Under the pieces are notes generated by a model. It made no database searches, was not told the DNA's origin, and saw only the letters and a list, made by a program, of their open reading frames with translations. This document shows positions 24,749 to 33,893 of a stretch of DNA of 64,000 nt, in pieces. The position numbers were made by a program, and so were the translations under genes. The DNA is taken from the NCBI GenBank assembly GCA_030706635.1, contig JAUZOD010000006.1, forward strand, positions 1-64,000, in the 5' to 3' direction. This stretch comes from Bacteroidota bacterium. GTDB taxonomy: Bacteria; Bacteroidota; Bacteroidia; Chitinophagales; Chitinophagaceae. How positions within the stretch are numbered: the stretch's first letter is position 1; each line of letters begins with the position of its first letter.

Positions 24749-27499
24749 ATGAAATACCTGTTCAGTTCCATACTTGCATTATCCTTCTGTTTTCTATGTT
24801 ACCCAAAGGTCTTCGCGCAAGGCGCAATCGTCACCGGAAAAATTAGCAGTGCCGAAACAAAAGAGGCCATTCCGGCGGCTTCGGTACTTCTGAAGGGTTC
24901 TTCTTCGGGAACATTTACTGACAGCAAAGGAATTTTCAGATTAAATGTGCCCAACGCTTTTCCCGTTACCCTGGAAATCTCTTCGGTGGGTTATGAATCC
25001 AAAGAAGTGGCAGTGGCCGGTAATGCCGAAGTATTGAATATAGAACTGCTGCCGGCATCAGAAATAGGAACGGAAGTGGTGGTTTCCGCCACACGTTCCC
25101 GGATCAGAAGCCTGGAATCACCGGTTTCTATCGAAAGGATGAGTACTTCCGCAATCCGGGAAGCTCCCGCGCCTTCTTTTTATGACGCCATCGCGAATCT
25201 GAAGGGGGTGGATGTGGTCACTTCTTCCATTTTATTCAAAACGCCGGGGACAAGAGGCTTTAATGGCAGCGGGAATTTAAGGATGAATCAGCTGGTGGAT
25301 GGCATGGATAACCAGGCGCCCGGCCTGAATTTCTCTGTAGGAAATATTGTCGGCCTGAATGAACTGGACGTAGATAATGTAGAACTGTTGCCGGGTGCCT
25401 CTTCCGCGCTGTATGGATCGGGTGGCATGACCGGCACCATCCTGATGACCAGTAAAGATCCATTTAAGTATCAGGGTCTGAGTGTGCAGATAAAACAAGG
25501 TGTAAATCACATCGGGGACGAGAACAGCAAAGCGGCTCCATATTACGACTGGATGGCCCGGTATGCAAAGGCATTCAACAACAAATTTGCATTCCGGGTA
25601 TCGGCTGAATACACGCAGGCCAAAGACTGGATGGTTTCCGATTACCGGAACTTCAGTGCCTTGAAAGGACAGCCGGTTCCGGGCGACCGGAGCCAGCCAG
25701 ATTACAATGGAATTAACGGCTACGGAGATGAAAGCGCCTATTTCAACGTACAGGACCAGTTGAAAAAAGCTGCAGCTGCTTATCTGGCTGCCGGTGATCC
25801 GGTAACGGCAGCCCAACTGAATGGCATCGCCAGTCTGACACCCGCCAATTCAGGCGTCAGCCGGACGGGATATAATGAAAATGCACTGACCGATTATAAA
25901 GCATATAATTTCAAAGCTTCCGCAGGACTGTTTTATAAAATTACCGGGAATACCACGGCCAGTCTCTCCGGTAATTTTGGAAGCGCCAATACCGTGTATC
26001 AGGGAACGGACCGTTATAGCCTGAGAAATGTGCGCATTGGTCAGTACAAAGCGGAGGTTGCCGGCAAGCGGTTTTATGTAAGAGCCTATACCACCCAGGA
26101 AAACGCCGGAAATTCATATGATATGGTGGCCGCCGCCACTTTACTGAATGAATCCTATGCGCCGACGGCCACGGTCTGGGCTCCGAATTACATCAATGCT
26201 TATGCGCAGACTTTCGGAGCGGCTTACGGGGGAGGGCAAACTCCTGCTCAGGCCTATGTTACAGCGAGTGCTGCCGCAAGAGCTTACGCCGATGCGAACC
26301 GGTTGATGCCCGGTACGACTGCTTTTAATAAATCCCTGGACTCTCTGAAACAACTGGCCATTCCTTCAGGCGGTAAATTCAATGACCAGACCAATTTATA
26401 TGTGGGAGAAGGCATGTATAATTTCTCCGACTTCATCAAATGGGCCGATATCACCGTGGGGGCTTCCACCCGTGAATTTGTACTGAATTCGCACGGAACT
26501 ATTTTTGCCGATACGGCGGGCACCATTAAGATTAATGAGAGCGGGGCATTTGCCCAGATCCAGAAGGGATTTTTTAACGACCTGCTGAAAATGACCCTGG
26601 CCGGACGATATGATAAGAATTCCAATTTCGCGGGCCGCTTTACCCCACGCGTAACCGCCGTTTTCCGCCTGGCCCCGGATCATTTTATCCGCGCTTCTTT
26701 TCAAACGGCTTACCGGTTTCCTTCAACCCAAAACCAATACATCAACCTGCAGACGGGCTCGGCGCGCCTGATCGGTGGACTGCCTCAGTTCATTGATGCC
26801 TATGGTTTGAGATCGGACACTTACGACACGGCCTCGCTGGGTAATTACCAGCGCACAGGAACAGCGCCGACCCAGTACCAGTTTAAAGAATTCAAACCGG
26901 AGACTGTAGCTTCCTGGGAACTGGGATACAAGGGACTTGTCGCGAAGAAATTGCTGATTGATATTTACGGCTTTTACGCGCAGTACACCAATTTCATTGG
27001 CCTTACCGTGCTGATCAAGGATCCGTTTACGCTGGGACAAACGAACCGGAATACATTCGGTATTTATACCAACAGCGGGAATAAAGTGAACACCGTTGGC
27101 GCAGGCCTCGGCCTGGAGTATGCACTGCCCATGGGTTTCACGGCCTCGGGCAATCTGGCCTATAATGATATTTCCAATAAAGACATTACGGTGCTGACTC
27201 AATTCAATACCCCCAAAATAAAATTCAATCTTTCTGTGGCGAACTATACCATTGCCAAATACTATGGATTTAACCTGACTTACCGCTGGCAGGAAAGTTA
27301 TCTGTATGAATCTTCCTTCGTGAGCGGAACCACGCCGGCATTCGGAACCCTGGACGGGCAGATCAGTATGAAACTACCGAAGGTGCACGGCACGATTAAA
27401 CTGGGCGCTACCAATCTCCTGAACAAATATTATGTGGATGCGATCGGCAATGCCAGCATCGGCGGATTGTACTACATCAGCCTGGGGTATAATTTATGA
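24749..27499 (+). CDS. TonB-dependent outer-membrane receptor
   Basis: A 916-residue outer-membrane transporter. Signal peptide (to about CYPKVFAQG), CarboxypepD_reg-like domain (VTGKISSAETKEAIPAASVL), plug domain (VVVSATRSRIRSLESPVSIERM, RGFNGSGNLRMNQLVDGMDNQAPG, ELLPGASSALYGSGGMTGTI) and a 22-strand barrel ending in an aromatic-rich final strand (LYYISLGYNL). It lacks a SusC-type signature and has no SusD partner beside it, so it is probably an ordinary TonB receptor for a siderophore, vitamin or other small ligand; the substrate is unknown. The start is the ATG at 24749 with a normal signal peptide, rather than a TTG nine bases earlier. Confidence 0.92.
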   Translation: MKYLFSSILALSFCFLCYPKVFAQGAIVTGKISSAETKEAIPAASVLLKGSSSGTFTDSKGIFRLNVPNAFPVTLEISSVGYESKEVAVAGNAEVLNIELLPASEIGTEVVVSATRSRIRSLESPVSIERMSTSAIREAPAPSFYDAIANLKGVDVVTSSILFKTPGTRGFNGSGNLRMNQLVDGMDNQAPGLNFSVGNIVGLNELDVDNVELLPGASSALYGSGGMTGTILMTSKDPFKYQGLSVQIKQGVNHIGDENSKAAPYYDWMARYAKAFNNKFAFRVSAEYTQAKDWMVSDYRNFSALKGQPVPGDRSQPDYNGINGYGDESAYFNVQDQLKKAAAAYLAAGDPVTAAQLNGIASLTPANSGVSRTGYNENALTDYKAYNFKASAGLFYKITGNTTASLSGNFGSANTVYQGTDRYSLRNVRIGQYKAEVAGKRFYVRAYTTQENAGNSYDMVAAATLLNESYAPTATVWAPNYINAYAQTFGAAYGGGQTPAQAYVTASAAARAYADANRLMPGTTAFNKSLDSLKQLAIPSGGKFNDQTNLYVGEGMYNFSDFIKWADITVGASTREFVLNSHGTIFADTAGTIKINESGAFAQIQKGFFNDLLKMTLAGRYDKNSNFAGRFTPRVTAVFRLAPDHFIRASFQTAYRFPSTQNQYINLQTGSARLIGGLPQFIDAYGLRSDTYDTASLGNYQRTGTAPTQYQFKEFKPETVASWELGYKGLVAKKLLIDIYGFYAQYTNFIGLTVLIKDPFTLGQTNRNTFGIYTNSGNKVNTVGAGLGLEYALPMGFTASGNLAYNDISNKDITVLTQFNTPKIKFNLSVANYTIAKYYGFNLTYRWQESYLYESSFVSGTTPAFGTLDGQISMKLPKVHGTIKLGATNLLNKYYVDAIGNASIGGLYYISLGYNL

Positions 27500-27500
27500 G

Positions 27501-27534
27501 GACAGTTGAGAGTCAACTGTCCATTGTCAACTCA
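27501..27534. terminator. GTTGAC-type palindrome between convergent genes
   Basis: A perfect 9-bp hairpin (GACAGTTGA, loop GAG, TCAACTGTC) starts two bases after the receptor stop, and the tract reaches the ychF stop codon. It shares the 13-mer GTCCATTGTCAAC (27519-27531) with the palindrome at 29976-30056. Likely bidirectional terminator and member of a repeat family. Confidence 0.6.
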
Positions 27535-28632
27535 AACGTTGAAGCGGAAATGCATCACGTCTCCGTCTTTGACGAGGTATTCTTTTCCTTCGATCCGGAG
27601 CTTGCCGGCTTCGCGGCATGCCGCTTCGGATTTGTATTTTAAATAATCTTCGTAGCCGATCACCTCCGCCTTGATGAATCCTTTTTCAAAATCCGTGTGG
27701 ATCACACTGGCGGCCTGTGGAGCCTTCCAGCCGGTGTGAATGGTCCAGGCCCGCACCTCCTGCACTCCTGCAGTAAAATAAGTTTGCAAAGAAAGCAAAT
27801 GATAAACCGCACGGATCATTTTATTCAGCGCCGGCTCCTTCATTTTATATTCTTCCATGAACATGGCTTTGTCGTCGGTATTATCCAGTTCGGCAATCTG
27901 CTGTTCAATAGAATTGTTCATTACAATCACGTCTGCGTTTTCGCCTTCGACTCCTTTTTTCAATGCTTCGGAAAACCGGTTCCCGGTATGCATCGAAGTT
28001 TCGTCTACATTGGCAATGTACAATACCGGTTTGTCAGTCAGCAAAAAGAGATCGGCAATGGCCGGCCTGTCCGTTTTGCTGAGATCGAGTTCCCGGATAT
28101 TTTTTCCTTTTTCCAGGTGTTCCTTACAGCGTTTCAGCACTTCGAATTCGGCCTTGACTTTTGGATCTGCAGTACGCAAAAGCTTTTCGGTACGCGAAAA
28201 TTTCCTTTCCACACTATCCAGGTCTTTAAGTTGAAGTTCAGTATCAATAATTTCCTTATCGGATAGCGGATTGATGGCGCCCTCGTCGCGCAGGATATTC
28301 TCATCCTCAAAACACCGGACCACATGGACAATGGCATCCACTTCCCGGATATTGGCCAGGAATTTATTTCCCAGGCCTTCCCCTTTGCTGGCGCCTTTCA
28401 CGAGGCCTGCGATGTCTACAATTTCAATCTGGGTGGGCACGATACGATCCGGATGCACCAGCTCTGCCAGCTTACTTAACCGTTCGTCGGGAACATCCAC
28501 CAGTCCGATATTGGGTTCGATAGTGCAGAACCGGTAATTGCTGGCCTGGGCCTTGGCACTGGTGCTGACCGCATTGAACAGGGTGGATTTGCCTACATTC
28601 GGTAAGCCGACAATACCTGCCTTTAATGCCAT
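27532..28632 (-). CDS. ychF: Redox-regulated ATPase YchF (Obg-related)
   Basis: A 366-residue P-loop NTPase of the OLA1/YchF family, which prefers ATP and binds ribosomes. GIVGLPNVGKSTLFNA is the P-loop (residues 6-21), DIAGLVKGASKGEGLGNKFL the switch II region, and NVDE the family's altered NKxE specificity motif, consistent with ATP use. The C-terminal TGS-like domain (KAPQAASVIHTDFEKGFIKAEV) is complete. The start is the ATG at 28632. A good -7 box lies upstream. It ends head-on against the TonB receptor gene. Confidence 0.96.
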   Translation of the reverse strand: MALKAGIVGLPNVGKSTLFNAVSTSAKAQASNYRFCTIEPNIGLVDVPDERLSKLAELVHPDRIVPTQIEIVDIAGLVKGASKGEGLGNKFLANIREVDAIVHVVRCFEDENILRDEGAINPLSDKEIIDTELQLKDLDSVERKFSRTEKLLRTADPKVKAEFEVLKRCKEHLEKGKNIRELDLSKTDRPAIADLFLLTDKPVLYIANVDETSMHTGNRFSEALKKGVEGENADVIVMNNSIEQQIAELDNTDDKAMFMEEYKMKEPALNKMIRAVYHLLSLQTYFTAGVQEVRAWTIHTGWKAPQAASVIHTDFEKGFIKAEVIGYEDYLKYKSEAACREAGKLRIEGKEYLVKDGDVMHFRFNV

Positions 28633-28678
28633 GACTTATATTATTTTTAAAGTTGGGAACGGATTGTTTTTGCGTCCG

Positions 28679-28686
28679 CAAAGATA
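28679..28686 (-). promoter_or_regulatory. ychF: Putative -7 box (TATCTTTG) of ychF
   Basis: On the minus strand the bases read TATCTTTG, an exact TAnnTTTG match, about 46 bases before the ychF start. Confidence 0.4.
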
Positions 28687-28746
28687 GAAGTATTTGAGAG
28701 ATCGGTATTTTATTACTTATATTCATCCCATAATTAATTGAAGGGT

Positions 28747-29979
28747 ATGGCGTTGAACCTCATCTGGATCATTTTTTTTCTGATTGCCTTCATTACCGCT
28801 CTGATCCGGCTTCTTTTTTACGGAGATACGGACGTTTTTAAGACCATGGTGGATGGGGTTTTTGATTCGGCCAATGTCAGCGTGCAGATTGCTATTGGGC
28901 TCATCGGGATCATGGCGCTTTTTCTGGGATTTATGAATGTGGGTGAAAAAGCCGGGGGCGTCAGGTTCCTTTCCCGCATCATCGGGCCTTTTTTTAATCG
29001 CCTTTTTCCGGAAGTGCCGAAAAACCATCCGTCCATGGGTCATATGGTTATGAATTTTTCCGCCAATCTGCTGGGCCTTGACAACGCCGCTACGCCTTTT
29101 GGCTTAAAAGCCATGATCAGCCTCCAGGAACTGAATCCGAATAAAGACACGGCATCGAATGCCCAGATCATGTTTATGGTGCTGCATGCGTCCGGGCTGA
29201 CCATCATTCCGGTAAGTATCATTGCCCAAAGGGCTATTTTGAAATCAAATGATCCGACCAGCATTTTCATACCCTGTATGATTACCACGTTTGCCGCCAC
29301 CGTCGTGGCGCTCACGGTTGTAGCCATCAGGCAGCGGATCAATTTATTTCAACCAGTGATCCTGCTTTGGGTTGGCGGCATTTCAGTGCTTATTGCCGGC
29401 CTGGTTTATATTTTGCACATGAACACCGGCTATATCGTTCCTTTTTCCAAAATATTCAGCAATGGGCTCATCATGCTGCTTTTTACTGTTTTTATCATTG
29501 GCGGAATAATCAAAAAGATCAATGTTTACGAAGCCTTTATTGATGGCGCGAAAGAAGGATTCCAGGTTGCTGTTACCATCATTCCTTACCTGGTTGGGAT
29601 GCTGGTCGCCATCAGTGTGCTCCGGAGTTGCGGGGTTTTTGACTACATTGTAAAAGGCATTGGCTCTTTTTTTTCCATGCTGCACGTCAATACCGATTTT
29701 GTTTCAGCCCTGCCCACAGCACTAATGCGTCCGCTGAGCGGGAGCGGAGGCCGGGCTATGATGATTGATACCATGAAAACCTATGGCCCGGATTCTTTTC
29801 CCGGTCAGCTTTCGGGCATATTTCAGGGCACGGCGGATTCCACTTTTTATATTGCCGCTTTATATTTTGGTTCTGTTGGCATTAAAAAAATCAGATATGC
29901 GATACCTGCGGCACTAATCGCCGATCTGGCAGCGATAGTCACTGCGATTGTGATAGCGTATTTTTTCTTTCCCCACTGA
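28747..29979 (+). CDS. Nucleoside-recognition (Gate) domain protein, SpmA-SpmB fusion type
   Basis: A 410-residue inner-membrane protein with two Gate (nucleoside recognition) domains in one chain. The N-half (VFKTMVDGVFDSANVSVQIA, FFNRLFPEVPKNHPSMGHM, NLLGLDNAATPFGLKAM) corresponds to SpmA, and the C-half (YEAFIDGAKEGFQVAVTI, LMRPLSGSGGRAMMIDT, STFYIAALYFGSVGIKK) to SpmB. In Bacillus the two are separate proteins affecting spore core dehydration; here, in a non-sporulating phylum, the role is unknown, possibly small-molecule transport. The start is the ATG at 28747. Its stop codon lies inside a palindrome shared with the next, convergent gene. Confidence 0.88.
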   Translation: MALNLIWIIFFLIAFITALIRLLFYGDTDVFKTMVDGVFDSANVSVQIAIGLIGIMALFLGFMNVGEKAGGVRFLSRIIGPFFNRLFPEVPKNHPSMGHMVMNFSANLLGLDNAATPFGLKAMISLQELNPNKDTASNAQIMFMVLHASGLTIIPVSIIAQRAILKSNDPTSIFIPCMITTFAATVVALTVVAIRQRINLFQPVILLWVGGISVLIAGLVYILHMNTGYIVPFSKIFSNGLIMLLFTVFIIGGIIKKINVYEAFIDGAKEGFQVAVTIIPYLVGMLVAISVLRSCGVFDYIVKGIGSFFSMLHVNTDFVSALPTALMRPLSGSGGRAMMIDTMKTYGPDSFPGQLSGIFQGTADSTFYIAALYFGSVGIKKIRYAIPAALIADLAAIVTAIVIAYFFFPH

Positions 29980-30056
29980 AAGGGTTGACCGTTGACGGAC
30001 TTCAGGTGCGGATAAGCAATAGAAAACGGTCCATTGTCAACGGTCAACCCCTTCAG
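29976..30056. terminator. 21-bp-stem palindrome overlapping both stop codons
   Basis: CTGAAAGGGTTGACCGTTGAC (29976-29996) pairs with 30036-30056 at 20 of 21 positions, with a 39-base loop. The arms contain the stop codons of both convergent genes (Gate protein at 29977-29979, OstA-like at 30053-30055). Shares GTTGAC cores with 27501 and 51681 elements. Probably a bidirectional terminator. Confidence 0.7.
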
Positions 30057-31672
30057 TTCTTCAAAAGTTCACCCTTTGTCTTTGGTCGCTTATCTTCCAG
30101 CCATTTGAAGTTCCGCAGTTTCATTTCATCGAATTTTACCTTACGGATGGGTGTAATCACACCGTCGGCATCGTTGCGGAGCACGACTTTGTTCAGGGCT
30201 TTGTTCAGGAAGATCAGGTCAATCACATCGGCTTTGTTTACCCGGTTCACACCCACCAGCGCCATGCTGTCGTCTTTAATATAATACACAGCTTCCGCAC
30301 TTCCTTTGGCGCGCATGTAGTCAATTACACCGTTTTTGAAATAGCCGTTAATGGTATTTCCTTTGACCTGGTTATACATATTTTCGGAGGATTTCCCTAC
30401 TACCAGCCCATTTTCAAACACGTACAGACGGTCCGGCTTCTTGTTTTTCGTATACATAAACAGAGTGTCCCCGGTTACCTGATAGCCGCCCGCCCAGGCA
30501 ATCGGATTATAATATAATCGAAATATGGAATCGGTGCCGGAATAGTACAGACTGTCTGCCACGGCCTGCAGGGAATCGGAGAAAATGCGTACATGGTGAT
30601 AGGCCTGCAGGAAACGCAGCGTGCTGTCATTTGGATTATGAGCTGTTCTCAGGATGGGCATGCCCTGTACCGAGTCCACCCGGTTTAAAACGGAATCGGG
30701 GATTCTTCCGGAAAACAAAGTGTCGGCACGGACATAGATTGAATCCTTGTCATCTCCTTTCAGAATCATCAGCGGGTTTTGTGTTGCCAGCAGGGTATTG
30801 TTTTTCTTGTTGGCGACCATATTGTCAGAGATCACTACAAAGCCTTGTGCAGTATCCCGGTAAACAGCATTTCCGCTGGCGGTGCTGAGTCCGAGGCTGT
30901 CGTCGAATTGAATGGAATCTGCGGTAACGGCCTGTGAACCGTCTGTAATGGTGGCTCTTTTTGCAAAATGCGCCCGGTGATTCTTCAGGTCGTAATATCC
31001 GTCTTTGGTCTTTACCGTACGACCACTGCTATCCCGGATGTAGGTGGTTGTGATGAATGTCGCCAGTTGCCTGTCGTTGTTATATAGCAGGGAGTCGGCA
31101 GTGAGATCGTAGGCCGGGTCTTTCAGCACGACATCTTTTTTGAAAAGCACATCTTTGGTATCTGCATAGTAGGTGCCTTCCTTGCTGGTGACGGTAGTGC
31201 TTTTGTTTACTACTTTTCCGCCGTTGAGATAATTGCCTATATGCAGGTTCATATCGTAGTTCAGGTCTTCCGTGCTGAGTATCCCCCTGCCATCTTTCAG
31301 CAAAACCTTCTTCTGAAAAACAATATACCTGGTATCCACGAAATATTTCATGTACTGGGAATAGATGTCGGTAGAATCATTGTCGTTGATATGGACGTTT
31401 CCGAAGGCTTCCATAAAGTTTTCCTTATGGTTGATCGCAAGACTGTCACAATAAAAAAATGTTTTATCACTTTGCAGTTTCACATGACCAAATAAACTCT
31501 GGATGGCGATGGAATCTTTCTGTACCTCACGCAGCGTATCTGAGTGCCAGATATAAACAGTTCGGGTGCTGTCGCCGGTTTTTGATTTGAAAGGAACGGC
31601 AACCTGGGCTGCTGAAGGGATGCTCAAACAGCAGCATCCGAAGATTACCAGCCATAGCGCCATTGGTTTCAT
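30053..31672 (-). CDS. OstA-like (LptA-fold) periplasmic protein
   Basis: A 539-residue exported protein with the repeated beta-jellyroll strands of the OstA/LptA superfamily, which bind LPS between the membranes. The signal peptide (to about PSAAQ) is followed by many short repeats of the type DSLAINHKENFMEAFGNVHIND, EGTYYADTKDVLFKKDVVLKD and KDGYYDLKNHRAHFAKRATITD, each a strand pair of the jellyroll. Much longer than E. coli LptA, but the Bacteroidota form is. It lies in one leftward cluster with an MlaD-like protein and an amidase, divergent from lptD, which supports a role in LPS transport. Confidence 0.82.
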   Translation of the reverse strand: MKPMALWLVIFGCCCLSIPSAAQVAVPFKSKTGDSTRTVYIWHSDTLREVQKDSIAIQSLFGHVKLQSDKTFFYCDSLAINHKENFMEAFGNVHINDNDSTDIYSQYMKYFVDTRYIVFQKKVLLKDGRGILSTEDLNYDMNLHIGNYLNGGKVVNKSTTVTSKEGTYYADTKDVLFKKDVVLKDPAYDLTADSLLYNNDRQLATFITTTYIRDSSGRTVKTKDGYYDLKNHRAHFAKRATITDGSQAVTADSIQFDDSLGLSTASGNAVYRDTAQGFVVISDNMVANKKNNTLLATQNPLMILKGDDKDSIYVRADTLFSGRIPDSVLNRVDSVQGMPILRTAHNPNDSTLRFLQAYHHVRIFSDSLQAVADSLYYSGTDSIFRLYYNPIAWAGGYQVTGDTLFMYTKNKKPDRLYVFENGLVVGKSSENMYNQVKGNTINGYFKNGVIDYMRAKGSAEAVYYIKDDSMALVGVNRVNKADVIDLIFLNKALNKVVLRNDADGVITPIRKVKFDEMKLRNFKWLEDKRPKTKGELLKN

Positions 31673-31709
31673 CCGTTATTTTTTATGGATCGAATGGATG
31701 GTAGGCTGT

Positions 31710-32705
31710 TCATTTTAGATTTGGGGGATTGGCGGTGGAATCGCTAAGGGGCGCCCTGAGTGGCCCACTTTTATCCTTTTTGCCAAATACGGAAATATTA
31801 ACGTATCGTTTCGGATGCACACGCAAATCGTCCAGCAGGGTATTCAGGCTGCGTGTAGTGCTTTCCAGGTTCTGATATAATTTCTTATCATTCAGTAATA
31901 AACCCAGGGTGCCATTGGTGCTGTTCATTTTATTTACAGCGTTATTGAGCGATGTCATGGCATCCTGCGCGCTTTTCAGGGTCTCATCTATCTTGGCATT
32001 CGCCAGTTTATTGGTGGTCTTTTCGAGGTTTTCGAGAGTTCCCGTGATCCGCCCGTTATTATTTGCGAGGTTATTGGTGAAGCTGTCCAAATGGACTATG
32101 GTATGAGCAAGGGCTCCGGTTTTTTCATTCAGGATTATCTGAAGAGATGCCGATGAACGGGCCAGATTGGCAATAATGGCTCCGAAATTATTTTTCACCG
32201 TGGGATCAAAAAGACTGCCGATGACCCGGATAAGGGAATCGAGTGATCCCAGGGTACTGCTCAGCCGGGAGACTACGGGGCTGAGATTGCCCTGGACTTC
32301 AGATAACAGGTTTCCCTTTTCCTGTGTGGTTAAAGTGTCCCCGTCCTGAATCAAATCCTGAGCATCTCCCTTTTTAATGAGGATGTCCGCAGAGCCGATT
32401 AGTCCGGCGTCGATCACGGCAATTGAGTTTTTAGGAATATTCACGTCTTTTTTCATGCTGATGGCCACGACGATGCCATCTACATTTTTGTCCACCGGAT
32501 TGATGGCGTATACAGAACCTACTTCCAGTCCCTTAATTTTCACTGCATTCGAATTTTCCAACCCCTCCACGCTTTTAAAAACCGCATATATCTTTTTGCT
32601 GTGTTCGAACAGGTCTTTCCCCTTCAGAAAATTAAATCCAAGGATCAGCAAGGCAATAGCGATGGCAGTCAGCGCGCCTATTTTTGTTTCGTTTGAAATC
32701 TTCAT
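31710..32705 (-). CDS. MlaD-like MCE domain protein
   Basis: A 331-residue inner-membrane-anchored periplasmic protein. One N-terminal helix (IGALTAIAIALLILGFNFL) is followed by an MCE domain (about residues 38-115: YAVFKSVEGLENSNAVKIKG, VGSVYAINP, AVIDAGLIGSADILIKKGD), then a long helical, Asn/Leu/Thr-rich region that may form a tube or coiled coil. MCE proteins shuttle phospholipids between membranes as part of an ABC system. The permease (MlaE) and ATPase (MlaF) genes are not adjacent. It ends 37 bases before the OstA-like start on the same strand. Confidence 0.88.
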   Translation of the reverse strand: MKISNETKIGALTAIAIALLILGFNFLKGKDLFEHSKKIYAVFKSVEGLENSNAVKIKGLEVGSVYAINPVDKNVDGIVVAISMKKDVNIPKNSIAVIDAGLIGSADILIKKGDAQDLIQDGDTLTTQEKGNLLSEVQGNLSPVVSRLSSTLGSLDSLIRVIGSLFDPTVKNNFGAIIANLARSSASLQIILNEKTGALAHTIVHLDSFTNNLANNNGRITGTLENLEKTTNKLANAKIDETLKSAQDAMTSLNNAVNKMNSTNGTLGLLLNDKKLYQNLESTTRSLNTLLDDLRVHPKRYVNISVFGKKDKSGPLRAPLSDSTANPPNLK

Positions 32706-32823
32706 TCGGGGTCTTTTATTAGAAATACCTCGTCAGGTGTTCTTTTGCATCCATGATAAGCTTACAAACCTACAGGAAAAAGATCATTGGGCAAAGATGG
32801 ATTGGGCGGTTTGCCACAGCCTG

Positions 32824-33849
32824 TTATTTACTGGAATCGGCGGCGGCTGCTTCGATGGTATCGGTATTGCCTTCCAGCTGGTCCTTGTAACGTTTCAGAG
32901 CATCAATAATATTCTGCACCACTTCATCCTGGCCTTTGTCGCTGTTGAGGTATTCTTCTTCTTCCTTATTGCTGAGGAACCCGACTTCAATAAGTACGCT
33001 GGGCATGCCGGTGGCCTGAAGCACCTGGATACCAACGTCCCGTTGTTTCACACCGTAACTCTGCCTGCCTGCGGCAGAAAAAGATTGTTCTACCAGGGTG
33101 GCAAAAAGAGCACTGTTGTCAAAATATTTCTTTTCATATAATGCAGCACGCATTCGGGCCTCAGGGGAGGTCAGGTCAAACGCTTCTCCCGCTGCGCTAT
33201 CCGTAACGTCTTCGCCGCCTTCCTCCCTTTCATTGATGGCATCGTTTTTATTTTCCTGTTTGCCCGCTTTCCATATATAGGTTTCAGTTCCTACCCGGGT
33301 ATTTTTCACCCAATAAGATTCATAAACAGGGGCATTGACCCACCTTTTTCTTTTCTTACGTCCCCGCCCTACATAAACCAACTTCTTCTTATGCCCGATC
33401 ACCCTTTTCTCATAATAACCGCCTGCCGGCTGCCGCGTGGCATTGCAATGAATGCTGATGAATAAATCACCCTTTGCCTGATTGGCAATTTGGGCGCGGC
33501 CATGCAGGTCATCGTGCAGATTCGTGGCATTGTTGACGCAGGCATCGGTGGTGCGGGTAAAGACAACTTTCACAGCCGGAAAATTTTTCCTGACGGCCTC
33601 ACCCAGTTTCAGGGAAATATCCAGGGTTACGTCTTTTTCCGTAGAGATTAATCCGCGGGTACCCGGAAAAAGACCTCCATGACCCGGATCAATGATCAGG
33701 GTGCGGATTTTTGGCGATCTTGGATTTTGATCTGGCTCCCCGCCAGGATGAAAGGAGGTAAGTAAAAATAAAATGACAAAGGAAATGATGAATCCGGATA
33801 CCGTTCTCAGCATGCTTTTCTTTTTGACAGTCAAGATGTTAATCTTCAC
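32824..33849 (-). CDS. N-acetylmuramoyl-L-alanine amidase (Amidase_3)
   Basis: A zinc-dependent murein hydrolase that cuts the bond between MurNAc and L-Ala. After an N-terminal hydrophobic export segment (FIISFVILFLLTSF) come the motifs TLIIDPGHGG (first zinc His), SIHCNA (later zinc His) and SVLIEVGFLSN (catalytic Glu), in family order. A large charged insertion (roughly residues 155-225, with GRGRKKRKRW and NEREEGGED) interrupts the domain, as in many Bacteroidota amidases, and may restrain activity. The start at 33849 or ATG at 33813 cannot be separated. Divergent from lptD by 44 bases. Confidence 0.92.
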   Translation of the reverse strand: MKINILTVKKKSMLRTVSGFIISFVILFLLTSFHPGGEPDQNPRSPKIRTLIIDPGHGGLFPGTRGLISTEKDVTLDISLKLGEAVRKNFPAVKVVFTRTTDACVNNATNLHDDLHGRAQIANQAKGDLFISIHCNATRQPAGGYYEKRVIGHKKKLVYVGRGRKKRKRWVNAPVYESYWVKNTRVGTETYIWKAGKQENKNDAINEREEGGEDVTDSAAGEAFDLTSPEARMRAALYEKKYFDNSALFATLVEQSFSAAGRQSYGVKQRDVGIQVLQATGMPSVLIEVGFLSNKEEEEYLNSDKGQDEVVQNIIDALKRYKDQLEGNTDTIEAAAADSSK

Positions 33850-33871
33850 AATTTCTTAGACAGGATACTCC

Positions 33872-33879
33872 TATTTTTG
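33872..33879 (+). promoter_or_regulatory. Putative -7 box (TATTTTTG) of lptD
   Basis: Exact TAnnTTTG match 14 bases before the lptD start, inside the 44-base divergent gap with the amidase gene. It implies a very short leader. Confidence 0.4.
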
Positions 33880-33893
33880 TACCATTACACTGT

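Noticed and set aside
27868-28266. Antisense open frames across ychF
   Set aside because: These are shadows of the conserved YchF coding sequence.
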